32,487 bases of DNA from a bacterium (GTDB taxonomy: Bacteria > Acidobacteriota > Thermoanaerobaculia > Multivoradales > JAHEKO01), in contig JAAENP010000124.1 of assembly GCA_024224155.1 (NCBI GenBank), positions 1 through 32,487 on the forward strand. Reading direction: 5' to 3'. This document shows positions 9,040-17,811 of this stretch, one piece after another; position 1 is the stretch's first letter, and every line of letters starts with the position of its first letter. The position numbers were made by a program, and so were the translations under genes. The notes under the pieces are model-generated. The model was given only the letters and a program-made list of their open reading frames with translations. It ran no database searches and was not told the origin of the DNA.

Positions 9040-10500
9040 ATGAGGAGACGTGCCAGGAGATCGCTCGAGAGCCGGATATCTCTCCTTGCCGCTTGCTTGC
9101 TCTTCGCGGCCACACCGCCGCCGCCGGCCCAAGCCAAGCCGGCGACCGGGGACTGGCCGCGCTGGGAGAGCCCTGAGGATGCGGGTTTCTCCTCCGAGCA
9201 GGTGGCCGAGGCCGAACGGCTGTGGTGGGCCATCGATGACGCCCCGATTGCGGCGTTCTTCTTGGTCTACAAGGGGCGGGTCCTGACGGCCTTCGGCGAC
9301 GTCACCGCCGACCACGAGTGCCACTCGGTCCGCAAGAGCTTTTTGAGCGCCCTCTACGGGATCCAGGTCGCCAACGGCACCATCGACCTGGAGGCGACCC
9401 TTGCGGAGCTGGGGATCGACGACCGCTCGCCGCTGACCGAGGTCGAGAAGCAGGCGAGGGTCCGCGATCTGCTCATGGCGCGCTCGGGCGTCTACCACGA
9501 AGCGGCCTGTGAGTCTCAGGAAATGAAGGATGCGCGGCCTCCGCGCGGCTCCCACCCACCTGGGACCTTCTGGTACTACAACAACTGGGACTTCAACGCC
9601 CTGGGGACGATTTTTCGCCAGGAGACCGGCCGCGACATCTTCGAGGAGTTCAGGCGCAAGATCGCGCGCCGCCTCGGCATGGAGGACTTCGAGACGTCGC
9701 GCTGCTCTTACTATTACGAGACCGAGTACTCGGACCACCCGTGCTACGTGTTTCGGATGTCGGCGCGCGACCGGGCGCGCTTCGGCCAGCTCTTCCTCCA
9801 GCGGGGGCGCTGGGGCCGGCGGCAAATCATTCCCGAAGACTGGGTCGACGAGAGCACCCGCGGCTACTCGGACATAGAGGGGCTCGTCGGGATGCCGGGC
9901 GCATCCTATGGCTACATGTGGGTGAATCTCTCAAAGGAGTTCTTCGCGGAACAGACTGCGGATCGCCGCCTCCATCACCTGTCGGGATTCCAGGCCAGCG
10001 GCTACGGCGGGCAAACGATCTACGTCCTTCCGGATGCGGAGATGGTAATCGTCACGGCCTGTGACGTGCCAGCCGGCGCCTTGCTCGAAGGTCACGAGTT
10101 CGGACCGGTCATCGAGACGATCCTCACGGCGCGCGAGATCGTCGACCTCGAGGCTCGTCGCCCCAAGGCCCGGGAGCAAGCCGCAAGTGCCGACGACATC
10201 CTCCACCTGAAAGTCAAGATCAAGAACCGGGGTGCGGCGACAACCCTGGCGACGACCGTGGAGTTCTACCTGGCGCCCGTCGACCGCCCCGGCGAGGAGA
10301 TTCACCGGCTCGGCATCGTCGACCTCGCAGCCATGGCGGCCGGAAGAAGAAAGAACGTCCGGCTGGTGGCTCTGGTTCCTGGGGGTCTTGAGCCCGGGCG
10401 CTATCGCCTGATCGCCTCGGTCGACGGCGACAAGACGAACTACGACCTGCGCCGCGATAACAACCTGAAGACCGCTCGGCGGACGCTCAAAATCCACTGA
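9040..10500 (+). CDS. Exported serine hydrolase (beta-lactamase/class C fold) with C-terminal CARDB-like domain
   Basis: The 486-aa protein starts at the ATG at 9040, behind GAAGGGGGAG. It has a signal peptide (Arg-rich start, then SLLAACLLFAATPPPPAQA). The serine beta-lactamase-like fold shows the catalytic S96-V-R-K99 (SxxK) and the second motif around YYNN at 179-182 in a FWYYNNWDFNALG context. A GYGGQ stretch near 320 stands where KTG/HTG usually lies. Residues about 389-486 form a CARDB-like beta domain (HLKVKIKNRG... to ...RYRLIASVDGD). This family includes esterases, D-aminopeptidases and cell-wall-related hydrolases; the substrate cannot be read from sequence. It acts outside the cytoplasm. 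It converges with the kinase gene, with 53 bp between, and has no visible link to the purine genes. Confidence 0.85.
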   Translation: MRRRARRSLESRISLLAACLLFAATPPPPAQAKPATGDWPRWESPEDAGFSSEQVAEAERLWWAIDDAPIAAFFLVYKGRVLTAFGDVTADHECHSVRKSFLSALYGIQVANGTIDLEATLAELGIDDRSPLTEVEKQARVRDLLMARSGVYHEAACESQEMKDARPPRGSHPPGTFWYYNNWDFNALGTIFRQETGRDIFEEFRRKIARRLGMEDFETSRCSYYYETEYSDHPCYVFRMSARDRARFGQLFLQRGRWGRRQIIPEDWVDESTRGYSDIEGLVGMPGASYGYMWVNLSKEFFAEQTADRRLHHLSGFQASGYGGQTIYVLPDAEMVIVTACDVPAGALLEGHEFGPVIETILTAREIVDLEARRPKAREQAASADDILHLKVKIKNRGAATTLATTVEFYLAPVDRPGEEIHRLGIVDLAAMAAGRRKNVRLVALVPGGLEPGRYRLIASVDGDKTNYDLRRDNNLKTARRTLKIH

Positions 10501-10553
10501 CCGGACGAGCCCGGCAGAGACCATGCGCGAATGGCTGCACCTCCGAGCTGGTC

Positions 10554-11576
10554 TTAGCTCGACGCCAGGAGCTTGTTCACCCGTGGTTGAATGTCGTGGG
10601 ACAGCTTGACGCCCAGGTGACCTACGGTGTCGGCAGCGAGCAGGGTGGCGAGCTCGGCGCAGGTACGGAGGGGCTGTTCGCGAATCAGCCCGGCGAGAAA
10701 TCCCGCAGCGAAGCAATCACCGGCTCCGGTCGTGTCGACGACCGAGACGTTGTGAGCCTCTACGTGAATCAGGGTGTCCTGGTGACCGACGAAAGCGCCC
10801 TCCACGCCGGCCGTGACCACTGCAACATCTACCGTAAGGGCCATCTCTCGGCACGCCTCCTCAGAGGCCAGGCCCGTGAGAATGCGAGCTTCCTCGGCAT
10901 TGGAGAATAGAACGTCGAGCCCCTCCTCCAGATGGCGGTGCAGGATCTCTCGGGAGCGGTTGACCGCGAAGGGGTCGGCCAGATCCATGGCCACCTTGCA
11001 GCCCGCCTCACGAGCCGCTTCGAGGGCCAGCTCGATGGCTTCGATCTGATTGGGTGTATCCCACATGTAGCCGGTGGTGAAGAAGATCTTGCTGCGGCGG
11101 ATATCGTCGAGCGGCACGTGCTCCGGCAAGTACTTGCGACAGACCCCCAGGTGGGTGTTCATCGTCCGCTCGCCGTCCGGCGTCACCAGGATCACGCTGG
11201 TTCCGGTCTCGCCCTTGACGTGGGCGAGCTTGGTCTCGACGTCGACCTTCTCGAGCTCCTTTTGGAAGAGAGCTCCATTGAGATCGAGGCCCACAGCGGA
11301 GCTGTAGCAGCCGCGGCTACCGAACCGGGAGGCGACCCGCAAGACATTGGCGCAGGAGCCACCGGCTTCGATCTCGGGCTCGAGGCCGTCGACATGCTCG
11401 AGAATGGCCGCCTGCTCCTCGGTGTCGACGAGCTTCATGATGCCCTTGTCCAGACCGAGATCCTGGAGGTCCGAGTCCTTGCCCTGGATCAGGAAGTCGA
11501 GGATGGCGTTCTCGACGCCGGTGATGTCGAGCGGGCGCTGTTTCTGAGCCGGCGAAAAGAAATCGAATTGGGTCAT
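10554..11576 (-). CDS. PfkB-family nucleoside kinase, adenosine-kinase-like
   Basis: This 340-aa protein has the N-terminal pattern of bacterial adenosine kinases (ITGVENAILDFLIQ, then LGLDKGIMKLVD). It carries PfkB signature 1, GGSCAN at residues 72-77, and signature 2, DTTGAGDCFAAGF at 281-293, with D287 as catalytic base. The length is usual for the family. It would phosphorylate adenosine or a related purine nucleoside with ATP; a sugar substrate cannot be excluded. The ATG at 11576 has GAGGA about 7 nt upstream. It is divergent from the NCS2 permease gene and shares a 362-bp control region with it, which supports a role in purine salvage next to uptake. Confidence 0.85.
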   Translation of the reverse strand: MTQFDFFSPAQKQRPLDITGVENAILDFLIQGKDSDLQDLGLDKGIMKLVDTEEQAAILEHVDGLEPEIEAGGSCANVLRVASRFGSRGCYSSAVGLDLNGALFQKELEKVDVETKLAHVKGETGTSVILVTPDGERTMNTHLGVCRKYLPEHVPLDDIRRSKIFFTTGYMWDTPNQIEAIELALEAAREAGCKVAMDLADPFAVNRSREILHRHLEEGLDVLFSNAEEARILTGLASEEACREMALTVDVAVVTAGVEGAFVGHQDTLIHVEAHNVSVVDTTGAGDCFAAGFLAGLIREQPLRTCAELATLLAADTVGHLGVKLSHDIQPRVNKLLASS

Positions 11577-11597
11577 GTCATGTCCTCGAAGCTTTCT

Positions 11598-11624
11598 CGG
11601 GAACCGGGGGAACCGGGGGAACCG
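11598..11624. repeat. Triple 9-nt tandem repeat upstream of the kinase gene
   Basis: Three head-to-tail copies of (G/C)GGGAACCG end about 22 nt before the kinase start codon. A further inverted version, CGGGTTCCCG, lies at 11641-11650. Even 9-bp spacing of GGAACC words so close to a start suggests either a regulator binding array or slippage-prone leader sequence. Confidence 0.6.
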
Positions 11625-11750
11625 TCGGCGGTGTGGCTGACGGGTTCCCGTCGAGAAGATGCGTGTGTGGTTGGTTGTCCAGCTCTGGCTCGGGATCAGC
11701 GCACTCTTGCGCTGCCGTCTTGCGGGACGAGGATATCGCAGCTTGCACCC

Positions 11751-11759
11751 TGCTATAGT
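11751..11759 (+). promoter_or_regulatory. Extended -10-like element for the NCS2 permease
   Basis: TGCTATAGT fits the extended -10 form (TGn followed by TATAGT, one mismatch from TATAAT). No -35 hexamer is present at 16-18 nt. If used, transcription would start near 11766 and leave a leader of about 173 nt before the ATG at 11939. Confidence 0.35.
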
Positions 11760-11795
11760 CCGGCCAGTCCAGGTTTCTCTCGAACTTCGTTACTC

Positions 11796-11815
11796 ACGCG
11801 CTGCAGGTAGCGCGT
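11796..11815 (+). promoter_or_regulatory. Leader hairpin with short T-run ahead of the permease
   Basis: ACGCGCT and AGCGCGT pair perfectly (7 bp) around GCAGGT, and the T ending the stem is followed by TTGCT. A second CGCGC/GCGCG pair lies about 20 nt downstream and could compete for the same arms. This could be a weak attenuator in the leader, though the T-run is too short for strong termination. Confidence 0.35.
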
Positions 11816-11938
11816 TTGCTCTTCACACATTCTCGCGCGCCCGGAAAGCGCGGTAGGGGGACGAGCGATGCCGCCTCGCGCGGAGCGAGACGGTCAGGTC
11901 GTCGTGTTTTTCAACCAACCAGAGAAGGAGGCCAAAGG

Positions 11939-13510
11939 ATGAGTGCAGCAGCCGGCACCAAGGAGTTTCATTACCCGATCTTCGCCAGGAGCGACCTCAG
12001 TGCGTTCTGGGCTCTGTTCACCGACAACTTCACCAATCTGTTGGTGATCAGCGGCGTCTGCAAGTTCGTCTTCCAGATGCCGGACGAGCTCGTCTTCGGC
12101 CGCATCATTCCCGGAGCGGCCTTGGCGATTCTGGTCGGTGTCTGCTTCTACAGCTGGCTGGCCCATCGGCTGGCGGAGCGAGAGCAACGCACCGATGTGA
12201 CCGCCCTGCCGTACGGCATCTCGACGCCGGTCATGTTCGTCTACCTGTTCGGCGTCATCGGCCCGATCTACTTCTCGACCAACGACGCCTATCTGGCCTG
12301 GCAGGTCGGCCTCGGCGCCGGCTTCATCGGCGGCATCGTTGCAGGCCTCGGAGCCCTGGTCGGACCCTTCATCAAGCGGGTGACCCCGCGCGCCGGCATG
12401 CTGGGCACGCTCTGCGGCATTGCGCTGGTCTTCATCGGCGTCACCGCCATGGCGCTGGTGTTCGAATCTCCGATCATTGGCTTCATCTCGCTGACGATCA
12501 TCCTCTGGGGCCTGGTGGGCCGCTACCGGCTTCCGTTCAACATCCCGGCCGGGCTGCTGGCGTTGTTTCTGGGAACCGTGGTCGCCCTGATTCTCGGGAA
12601 GTCGACCATCAGCGCCGAGGGTGTCGCCTTCAACTTTCCGCTGCCTTATATCGGCGACATGATCGCCGGCATCAAGCACCTGTTCGCCAATCCAGCGCTC
12701 TTTCTGGTGCTGATCCCGGTCCAGGTCTATAACTTCATCGAGACCATGAACAACGTCGAGTCGGCGGAGGCCAAGGGCGACAAGTACCCGGTCGGCGTGG
12801 CCATGGCCTTCGACGGCGCGGGCACCATGCTCTCGGCCGTCTTCGGCTCGCCGTTCCCCACGACGGTGTACATCGGCCACCCGGGCTACAAGCGGATCCA
12901 TGCGCGCGCGGGCTACACCCTCGGCGTCGGGATCGTGCTGTTGCTGGCCTCGACCTTCGGTCTTATGGCCTTTCTGGCGAACCTGGTTCCGCTGGCAGCG
13001 ACCGCACCGATTCTGATCTACATCGCCATGACGCTGATCTCGGAGAGCGCGGCGGCTGTGCCGCGAGTGCACGCCATGGCGATCGCGGTGGCAATGATGC
13101 CGCACGTTTCGGCGCTCCTGAACGTCAAGTGGAGCTCGATGTTGCAGGCGCTCAGAGCCTTCGGAGCCGACAAGCTCCCCGCGGCCGTGAACGATCCGGG
13201 CTTCGTCGCCGAGATGTCTCAGCAGGGCGCGCGGGTCATAGGGCACGAAACGTTGGCCAACGGCTCGATCATCACGGGGATGATCTGGGGGGGCTTCACG
13301 GCGCTGGTTATCGACGGCAAGCTCAAGAACGCCGGCTACTTCTGTCTCGCGGCGGCGGCGATGAGCAGCGTCGGAATCTTGCATGCCTCCGCCCTGCAGG
13401 CACCGGCACTCTCGCCGGTGGTAATCGGTTACCTGATCATGGGCGCGTTCATGATCCTCTATCCGATGTTCGGCGAGGTGAAATCGTTGCACCCGGAGGA
13501 CACCGACTGA
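11939..13510 (+). CDS. NCS2-family nucleobase permease
   Basis: The 523-aa integral membrane protein has about 13-14 hydrophobic segments spread over its whole length. It belongs to the xanthine/uracil (NCS2) class. The supporting motifs are ETMNNVESAEAKGD near residue 262, then GSPFPTTVYIGHPGYK near 300, and a second family-typical region with ALPYGISTPV near 89. These proteins import purine or pyrimidine bases by cation symport; the exact base is not readable. The ATG at 11939 has an excellent ribosome site, AAGGAGG at 11925-11931. It is transcribed away from the kinase gene and converges with guanine deaminase (45 bp apart). Its setting among guanine deaminase and xanthine dehydrogenase suggests a purine substrate. 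Confidence 0.85.
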   Translation: MSAAAGTKEFHYPIFARSDLSAFWALFTDNFTNLLVISGVCKFVFQMPDELVFGRIIPGAALAILVGVCFYSWLAHRLAEREQRTDVTALPYGISTPVMFVYLFGVIGPIYFSTNDAYLAWQVGLGAGFIGGIVAGLGALVGPFIKRVTPRAGMLGTLCGIALVFIGVTAMALVFESPIIGFISLTIILWGLVGRYRLPFNIPAGLLALFLGTVVALILGKSTISAEGVAFNFPLPYIGDMIAGIKHLFANPALFLVLIPVQVYNFIETMNNVESAEAKGDKYPVGVAMAFDGAGTMLSAVFGSPFPTTVYIGHPGYKRIHARAGYTLGVGIVLLLASTFGLMAFLANLVPLAATAPILIYIAMTLISESAAAVPRVHAMAIAVAMMPHVSALLNVKWSSMLQALRAFGADKLPAAVNDPGFVAEMSQQGARVIGHETLANGSIITGMIWGGFTALVIDGKLKNAGYFCLAAAAMSSVGILHASALQAPALSPVVIGYLIMGAFMILYPMFGEVKSLHPEDTD

Positions 13511-13555
13511 GTGACGAGCTAGATCACAAAGAGCATGCACCCCGCGTTCGCCGGC

Positions 13556-14956
13556 TCAGTCGTTGAGCTGGCAACCGCGCACGTAGGTCTTGGTGAGTGC
13601 CACCTGGTTGGCCGCCATGAGAACGGTGAAGAGTCTGCCGTGTTTTCGCTTGCGGGGGTCGTCGCCGCGCAGTCCCCACTCGAGGCTGTTGCCGAGCGGC
13701 TCCCAGGCCGAGGGGTCGATGACGACCATGTCGGCCTCACGGCCGGGGTCGAAGTTGCCGATCCTGTCTTCGAGATCGAGAGCCCGAGCGCCGGCCACGG
13801 TGGCGAGGTGGAGAAGAGCCGTCGGATGCAGCGCGACCGCGTCTTCGACCTCGCTGATGTGGACCTTGAAAGCGGCGTTGAGCACGTCGGGGATGAACCA
13901 GGTATCGCCCGCCGCGAGGTCGGTGCCGGCGGCTACGTTGACGCCCGAGTCAATGGTCCTGCGCCAGGGCATGGTGCCGCTGCCCAGAAAGAGCTGGCTG
14001 GTGGGGCAGTGGGCCACCGAGGTTTGAGTCTCGGCCATGCGGGCGAGCTCCGAGTCCTGGCAGTGCACGCAGTGGGCCATCACGCTGCGTCGGCCGAGCA
14101 GGCTCGCGCCGCCTTTCCTGCTGCCGGGCAGGAAGCGGCCGTCGTAGGTGTCGAGGTAGGTCTCCACCTGGTAGTCGCCCAGGACCGCGGCGATCTCGCC
14201 GTCGCCCGGACGGTTGTTCTCATTGAGGTGTGAGGTGAAGTAGACCCCCCGATCGCGGAAATGGTCGTAGAGCTCACCCAGAGCGGCAAGCGTCTCGGTC
14301 GTCACCGAAAGCGAGAAGCGCGGCACCACGGCGGCATATATCAGTGCGTTGCGGCTCTCTTCCTCGGATTTCGGATGCCACTTCTCGATCTCGTCGCGCG
14401 TGAGCCTGATGGCGTCCTTCTCGCTCGTGATCAGGGGCTTGGCGGCCTCCGGCCCGACGGTCTGGATGCCGCGCCCGATGACTCCACGCAGTCCGCGGCG
14501 CCGGTACTCGCTGAACAGAGCGTCCTGCGCGGCCGGAAAGGCGGATCCGAAGACCAGGGAGGTAGTGGTTCCGGCCGAGATCAGGCGGTGGCAAAACTCC
14601 CTCGCCGCGCCGGTCGCGAAGTGCTCGTTCTCGAACCTCGCCTCGGCCGGAAAGATGCACTCGTTGAGCCACTCGAGCAGCTGCCCCCCGCCGTAGGCGT
14701 CGATCGAGTTGACCTGGGGAAAGTGCATATGGGTATCGACGAATCCGGGAAGCAGAAAGGCATCGCCGTGATCGACGAGCTCGACCGCGGCGCCGTCGAT
14801 CTGCGGCCGGTCGACGTACGCTCCGCACCACTCGATAACGCCGCCATCATTGACCAGCAACGCCCCGTCGGGGATCTCGACCAGCGCCTCGGCCGCCTCC
14901 TGCACGGTGGGCGTGCCGGTCAGGTGAAAAATGTGTCCCCGGTGCAAGGTACTCAT
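13556..14956 (-). CDS. guaD: Guanine deaminase
   Basis: This 466-aa amidohydrolase converts guanine to xanthine plus ammonia. The zinc ligands are visible: H76 and H78 in PGFVDTHMHFPQ, H242 with catalytic E245 in SHLNEN, H294 in AHCVH, and D345 in GTDLAAGD. The PGFVDTHMHFPQ and LEWLNECIFPAE segments are characteristic of guanine deaminase rather than other deaminases, and the length fits. The ATG at 14956 lies 12 bp after the small membrane protein, so it is the last gene of the xdhA-xdhB-membrane protein-guaD operon. Its product xanthine is the substrate of the dehydrogenase encoded upstream. Confidence 0.93.
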   Translation of the reverse strand: MSTLHRGHIFHLTGTPTVQEAAEALVEIPDGALLVNDGGVIEWCGAYVDRPQIDGAAVELVDHGDAFLLPGFVDTHMHFPQVNSIDAYGGGQLLEWLNECIFPAEARFENEHFATGAAREFCHRLISAGTTTSLVFGSAFPAAQDALFSEYRRRGLRGVIGRGIQTVGPEAAKPLITSEKDAIRLTRDEIEKWHPKSEEESRNALIYAAVVPRFSLSVTTETLAALGELYDHFRDRGVYFTSHLNENNRPGDGEIAAVLGDYQVETYLDTYDGRFLPGSRKGGASLLGRRSVMAHCVHCQDSELARMAETQTSVAHCPTSQLFLGSGTMPWRRTIDSGVNVAAGTDLAAGDTWFIPDVLNAAFKVHISEVEDAVALHPTALLHLATVAGARALDLEDRIGNFDPGREADMVVIDPSAWEPLGNSLEWGLRGDDPRKRKHGRLFTVLMAANQVALTKTYVRGCQLND

Positions 14957-14968
14957 GGCCCGATACCG

Positions 14969-15448
14969 CTAGACCTGGAATAGGTAGCCGATCACGCTGC
15001 CGACGTACCCGGTGAGGCCGGCGATCAAGAAGACCGAGGCCAGGTGGTATTTCCTGGTTCTCTCGTTGCGCCGAATGATGAGGTGAACCAAGGAGTCGCG
15101 GATCGTGTCCTTGCACCGGCGAGTTCCCCAGCGCAGCTGCAGTGGACCCATCAGCATCAAGACCGCCGAGACCAGAATGAAGGCCAGTCCGTAGGCGATA
15201 CTGACTTTGGAGAAAGTGCTCGAGGCGGCGATCTTCGGGCCCGAGAATCCGGTGATCGTCAGCGTGATCGTCACCAGGCCGAGAAGCAGTTGGGCGCGGC
15301 TCTGCAGAACGTCGAACTGCTTGACCAGGACGTCGAACACCTTGGAGTAGTTCTCCTTGCCGTGAATCTCGAGCAGATAGGTGAGCTCTTGCTCGGGTGT
15401 CTGGGTGTGCGTTCCCCCGGGGCGAGGCTTCTTGTTGCGTTTTGACAT
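14969..15448 (-). CDS. Small three-helix membrane protein in the xanthine dehydrogenase operon
   Basis: This 159-aa protein matches no family I can name. A basic start (MSKRNKKPRPGG) is followed by an amphipathic segment of about 40 residues. Three hydrophobic helices follow, at about 53-70, 83-102 and 139-157. The loop between helices 2 and 3 is very basic (RWGTRRCKD and IIRRNERTRKYH). It sits 15 bp after xdhB and 12 bp before guaD, on the same strand, so co-expression is near certain. It could anchor or regulate the enzymes at the membrane; nothing in the sequence proves that. It resembles generic 2-3-helix proteins of the Pycsar or SLATT type only in size and topology. Confidence 0.75.
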   Translation of the reverse strand: MSKRNKKPRPGGTHTQTPEQELTYLLEIHGKENYSKVFDVLVKQFDVLQSRAQLLLGLVTITLTITGFSGPKIAASSTFSKVSIAYGLAFILVSAVLMLMGPLQLRWGTRRCKDTIRDSLVHLIIRRNERTRKYHLASVFLIAGLTGYVGSVIGYLFQV

Positions 15449-15463
15449 GCTCTCGGGTCGGTC

Positions 15464-17809
15464 CTAGGCCGCGCCCTCTTGCTCTCGCCCGTTCCCGGTA
15501 CCGAGCCGGCGCTTCAGGTCCTCGATCGCCATGAGGACCTCCTCAGGCGTCGCGGGGCCGCTGATGTGCGGGCTCAAACGGTGCCGGCCGACGCTGGCCA
15601 CGGCGTCTTTGATGGCATGAAAAACCGATATCGCGAGCATCAGCGGGGGCTCACCAACGGCCTTCGAGCGATGGATGGTCGGCTCGTTGTTGCGCCCGCC
15701 TTTCAGCAAGTGAACGTTGAAGACCTCGGGCATATCGCTGGCGACCGGAATCTTGTAGGTCGAAGGGGCGTGTGTCTGGAGCTCGCCCCTGGCGTCCCAC
15801 CAGAGCTCTTCGGTCGTAAGCCAGCCCATGCCCTGGATGAAGCCGCCTTCGATCTGGCCCATATCGATCGCCGGGTTCAACGACTCCCCGACATCGTGCA
15901 GTATGTCGACTCGGGTGACCTTGTACTCACCGGTCAGGACGTCGATCACGACCTCGGAGACGGCGGCTCCATAGGCAAAGTAGTAGAAGGGTCGCCCGGT
16001 GAGCGTCGAACGATCGTAGTGGATCTTGGGAGTCCGGTAAAAGCCGGTCGCCGAGAGCGACACCCGGCCCAGCCAGGCGAGATTCGTGAGCTCGGCGAAG
16101 GGCACACGCTCGTCGCCGACGTTCACGTGATCGTCCCGGAACTCGACTTGCTCCGGTGCCACGTCGTAGTGCTCGGCGGCGAACCGGGTCAGTCGCTCTT
16201 TCAGCGTCCGGGCCGCGGCCTGGGCCGCCATCCCGTTCAAATCCGATCCCGACGACGCCGCGGTGGCCGAGGCGTTGGGCACCCTGGCGGTGTCCGAGGG
16301 GGTGCAGCGAATTCTGCCGATATCGATCTGGAGCTCCTCGGCCACGACCTGAGCGACCTTGGTGAAGAGCCCCTGGCCCATCTCGGTGCCGCCGTGGTTC
16401 AGCTGCACGGTGCCGTCCGAGTAGATCAGGATGAGGGCCCCGGCCTGGTTGTAGTGCGTGGCCGTGAACGAGATGCCGAACTTGACCGGCGTCAGGGCGA
16501 TTCCCTTCTTGAGCAGCTCGCTCGAGGCGTTGAACTCGTCGATGTCTCGCCGACGCTGCCGGTAGTCCGAGGTCTCCTCGAGCTCGGGGACCAGGTCCAT
16601 GAGGCGGTTGTCTTCGACCTTCATGCGGTAGGGAGTGACGTCGCGCTCACCGATGCCGTAGAAGTTCTTGGTGCGCACATCGAGAGGATCGACCCTCAAG
16701 GACCGGGCGATCTCGTCCATGACCCACTCGATCGCCATCATGCCCTGCGGGCCGCCGAAGCCGCGAAACGCGGTGTTGGAGACCGTGTTGGTCTTGCAGC
16801 GATGAGAGGTAATGGCCACATTTTCGAGGAAGTAGGCGTTGTCGGCGTGAAACATCGTCCGATCGTTGACCGGGCCGGAGAGGTCCGTGGACATTCCGCA
16901 GCGGGAGGCGAACATGAACTCGATGCCCTTGATCTGGCCTTCTGCGTCGAAACCGACGTCGTAGTCGACCCGGTAGCCATGGCGCTTGCCGGTCATCACC
17001 ATGTCGGTGTCGCGATCGGGCCGGACCTTCACGGCCCGGCCGGTTCGGCTGGCCAGCAAGGCGGCGATACTCGCGAAGAGCGCCGGCTGGGTCTCCTTGC
17101 CGCCGAATCCGCCGCCCATCCTCCGGCATTCCACAACGACGTCCTTGGCGGTCTTGCCCAGGGCGTGGGCGACTACGTGCTGGACCTCGGACGGGTGCTG
17201 GGACGAGCTGTAGACCAGCAGGTCACCGTCTTCCTTTGGCAGAGCGAAGGCGATGTGCCCCTCCAGGTAGAACTGGTCCTGGCCGCCGAACCGGAACGTT
17301 CCCCGGAGGCGATGGGCGGCGGCGGCGATCGCCTTCTTGGCGTCGCCTCGCGCCATGGTCATGGTCGGAAGGACGTAGGACCTCTTCTCGAGCGCGGTAT
17401 CGATGTCCAGAATCGGCTCCAGGTCTTGGTATTCGATCTCCGCCAGGCGGGCCGCGCGGCGGGCGTGCTCGACGCCGGTGGCGGCGACCGCGAACACCGA
17501 TTGCCCGATGTACTGTACGAGCCCGTCCGCGAAAATAGGATCGTCCTTGACCGGACCTCCGATGTCGTTGGCTCCGGGAATGTCGCCGGCGGTGATCACG
17601 TCGACCACGCCGGGCGCGTTCCAGACCGGATCCAGGTCGATCGACTTGATTCGGGCGTGGGCCCGCTCACTCATGCCGATTGCCGCGTGCAGAGTTCCTA
17701 TGGGCTCCGGAATGTCGTCGGTGTAGCGAGCCTCGCCGCTGACATGGAGATGGGCGCTCTCATGGGGTAGGGGAGTACCGACGCGTCCCCTGATCGTGGT
17801 CTCAGACAT
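15464..17809 (-). CDS. xdhB: Xanthine dehydrogenase, molybdopterin-binding subunit
   Basis: The 781-aa protein starts at the ATG at 17809, two bases after xdhA, with GGGAGG upstream. An earlier in-frame codon at 17860 would overlap xdhA and lacks family sequence. It has the full Mo-hydroxylase layout. MGGGFGGKE at 231-239 ends in the substrate-binding Glu (bovine E802). AFRGFGGPQG near 347-356 contains the purine-binding Arg (bovine R880). EMGQGLFTK lies in the middle. Near residue 720 comes VGEPPL with the catalytic Glu (bovine E1261). With these residues the enzyme should oxidise hypoxanthine and xanthine at the Mo-cofactor, passing electrons to XdhA. The length matches Rhodobacter-type XdhB. 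No xdhC (cofactor insertion) is in the window. Confidence 0.95.
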   Translation of the reverse strand: MSETTIRGRVGTPLPHESAHLHVSGEARYTDDIPEPIGTLHAAIGMSERAHARIKSIDLDPVWNAPGVVDVITAGDIPGANDIGGPVKDDPIFADGLVQYIGQSVFAVAATGVEHARRAARLAEIEYQDLEPILDIDTALEKRSYVLPTMTMARGDAKKAIAAAAHRLRGTFRFGGQDQFYLEGHIAFALPKEDGDLLVYSSSQHPSEVQHVVAHALGKTAKDVVVECRRMGGGFGGKETQPALFASIAALLASRTGRAVKVRPDRDTDMVMTGKRHGYRVDYDVGFDAEGQIKGIEFMFASRCGMSTDLSGPVNDRTMFHADNAYFLENVAITSHRCKTNTVSNTAFRGFGGPQGMMAIEWVMDEIARSLRVDPLDVRTKNFYGIGERDVTPYRMKVEDNRLMDLVPELEETSDYRQRRRDIDEFNASSELLKKGIALTPVKFGISFTATHYNQAGALILIYSDGTVQLNHGGTEMGQGLFTKVAQVVAEELQIDIGRIRCTPSDTARVPNASATAASSGSDLNGMAAQAAARTLKERLTRFAAEHYDVAPEQVEFRDDHVNVGDERVPFAELTNLAWLGRVSLSATGFYRTPKIHYDRSTLTGRPFYYFAYGAAVSEVVIDVLTGEYKVTRVDILHDVGESLNPAIDMGQIEGGFIQGMGWLTTEELWWDARGELQTHAPSTYKIPVASDMPEVFNVHLLKGGRNNEPTIHRSKAVGEPPLMLAISVFHAIKDAVASVGRHRLSPHISGPATPEEVLMAIEDLKRRLGTGNGREQEGAA

Positions 17810-17811
17810 CT

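Larger units (their letters stand above)
11577..11938. other. Shared divergent control region (kinase / permease)
   Basis: This 362-bp region separates the leftward kinase gene from the rightward permease gene. It holds a 9-nt triple repeat next to the kinase start, an inverted match CGGGTTCCCG at 11641-11650, an extended -10-like TGCTATAGT, and one clear leader hairpin. No known riboswitch sequence is recognisable. Confidence 0.6.

Noticed and set aside
8561-9115. Minus-strand open frame across the gap and the serine hydrolase start
   Set aside because: It overlaps the signal-peptide region of the real gene and has no family features. Words such as GWWIRTKT only imitate tRNA-derived false proteins.
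11577-11938. Purine or xanthine riboswitch ahead of the permease
   Set aside because: None of the conserved loop words of purine riboswitches is present; only generic hairpins are visible.
15479-17770. Long plus-strand open frame of 763 codons
   Set aside because: It lies antisense to xdhB, whose motifs are unmistakable. The translation is rich in Arg, Gly and Asp with no domain, as expected for GC-rich shadow frames.
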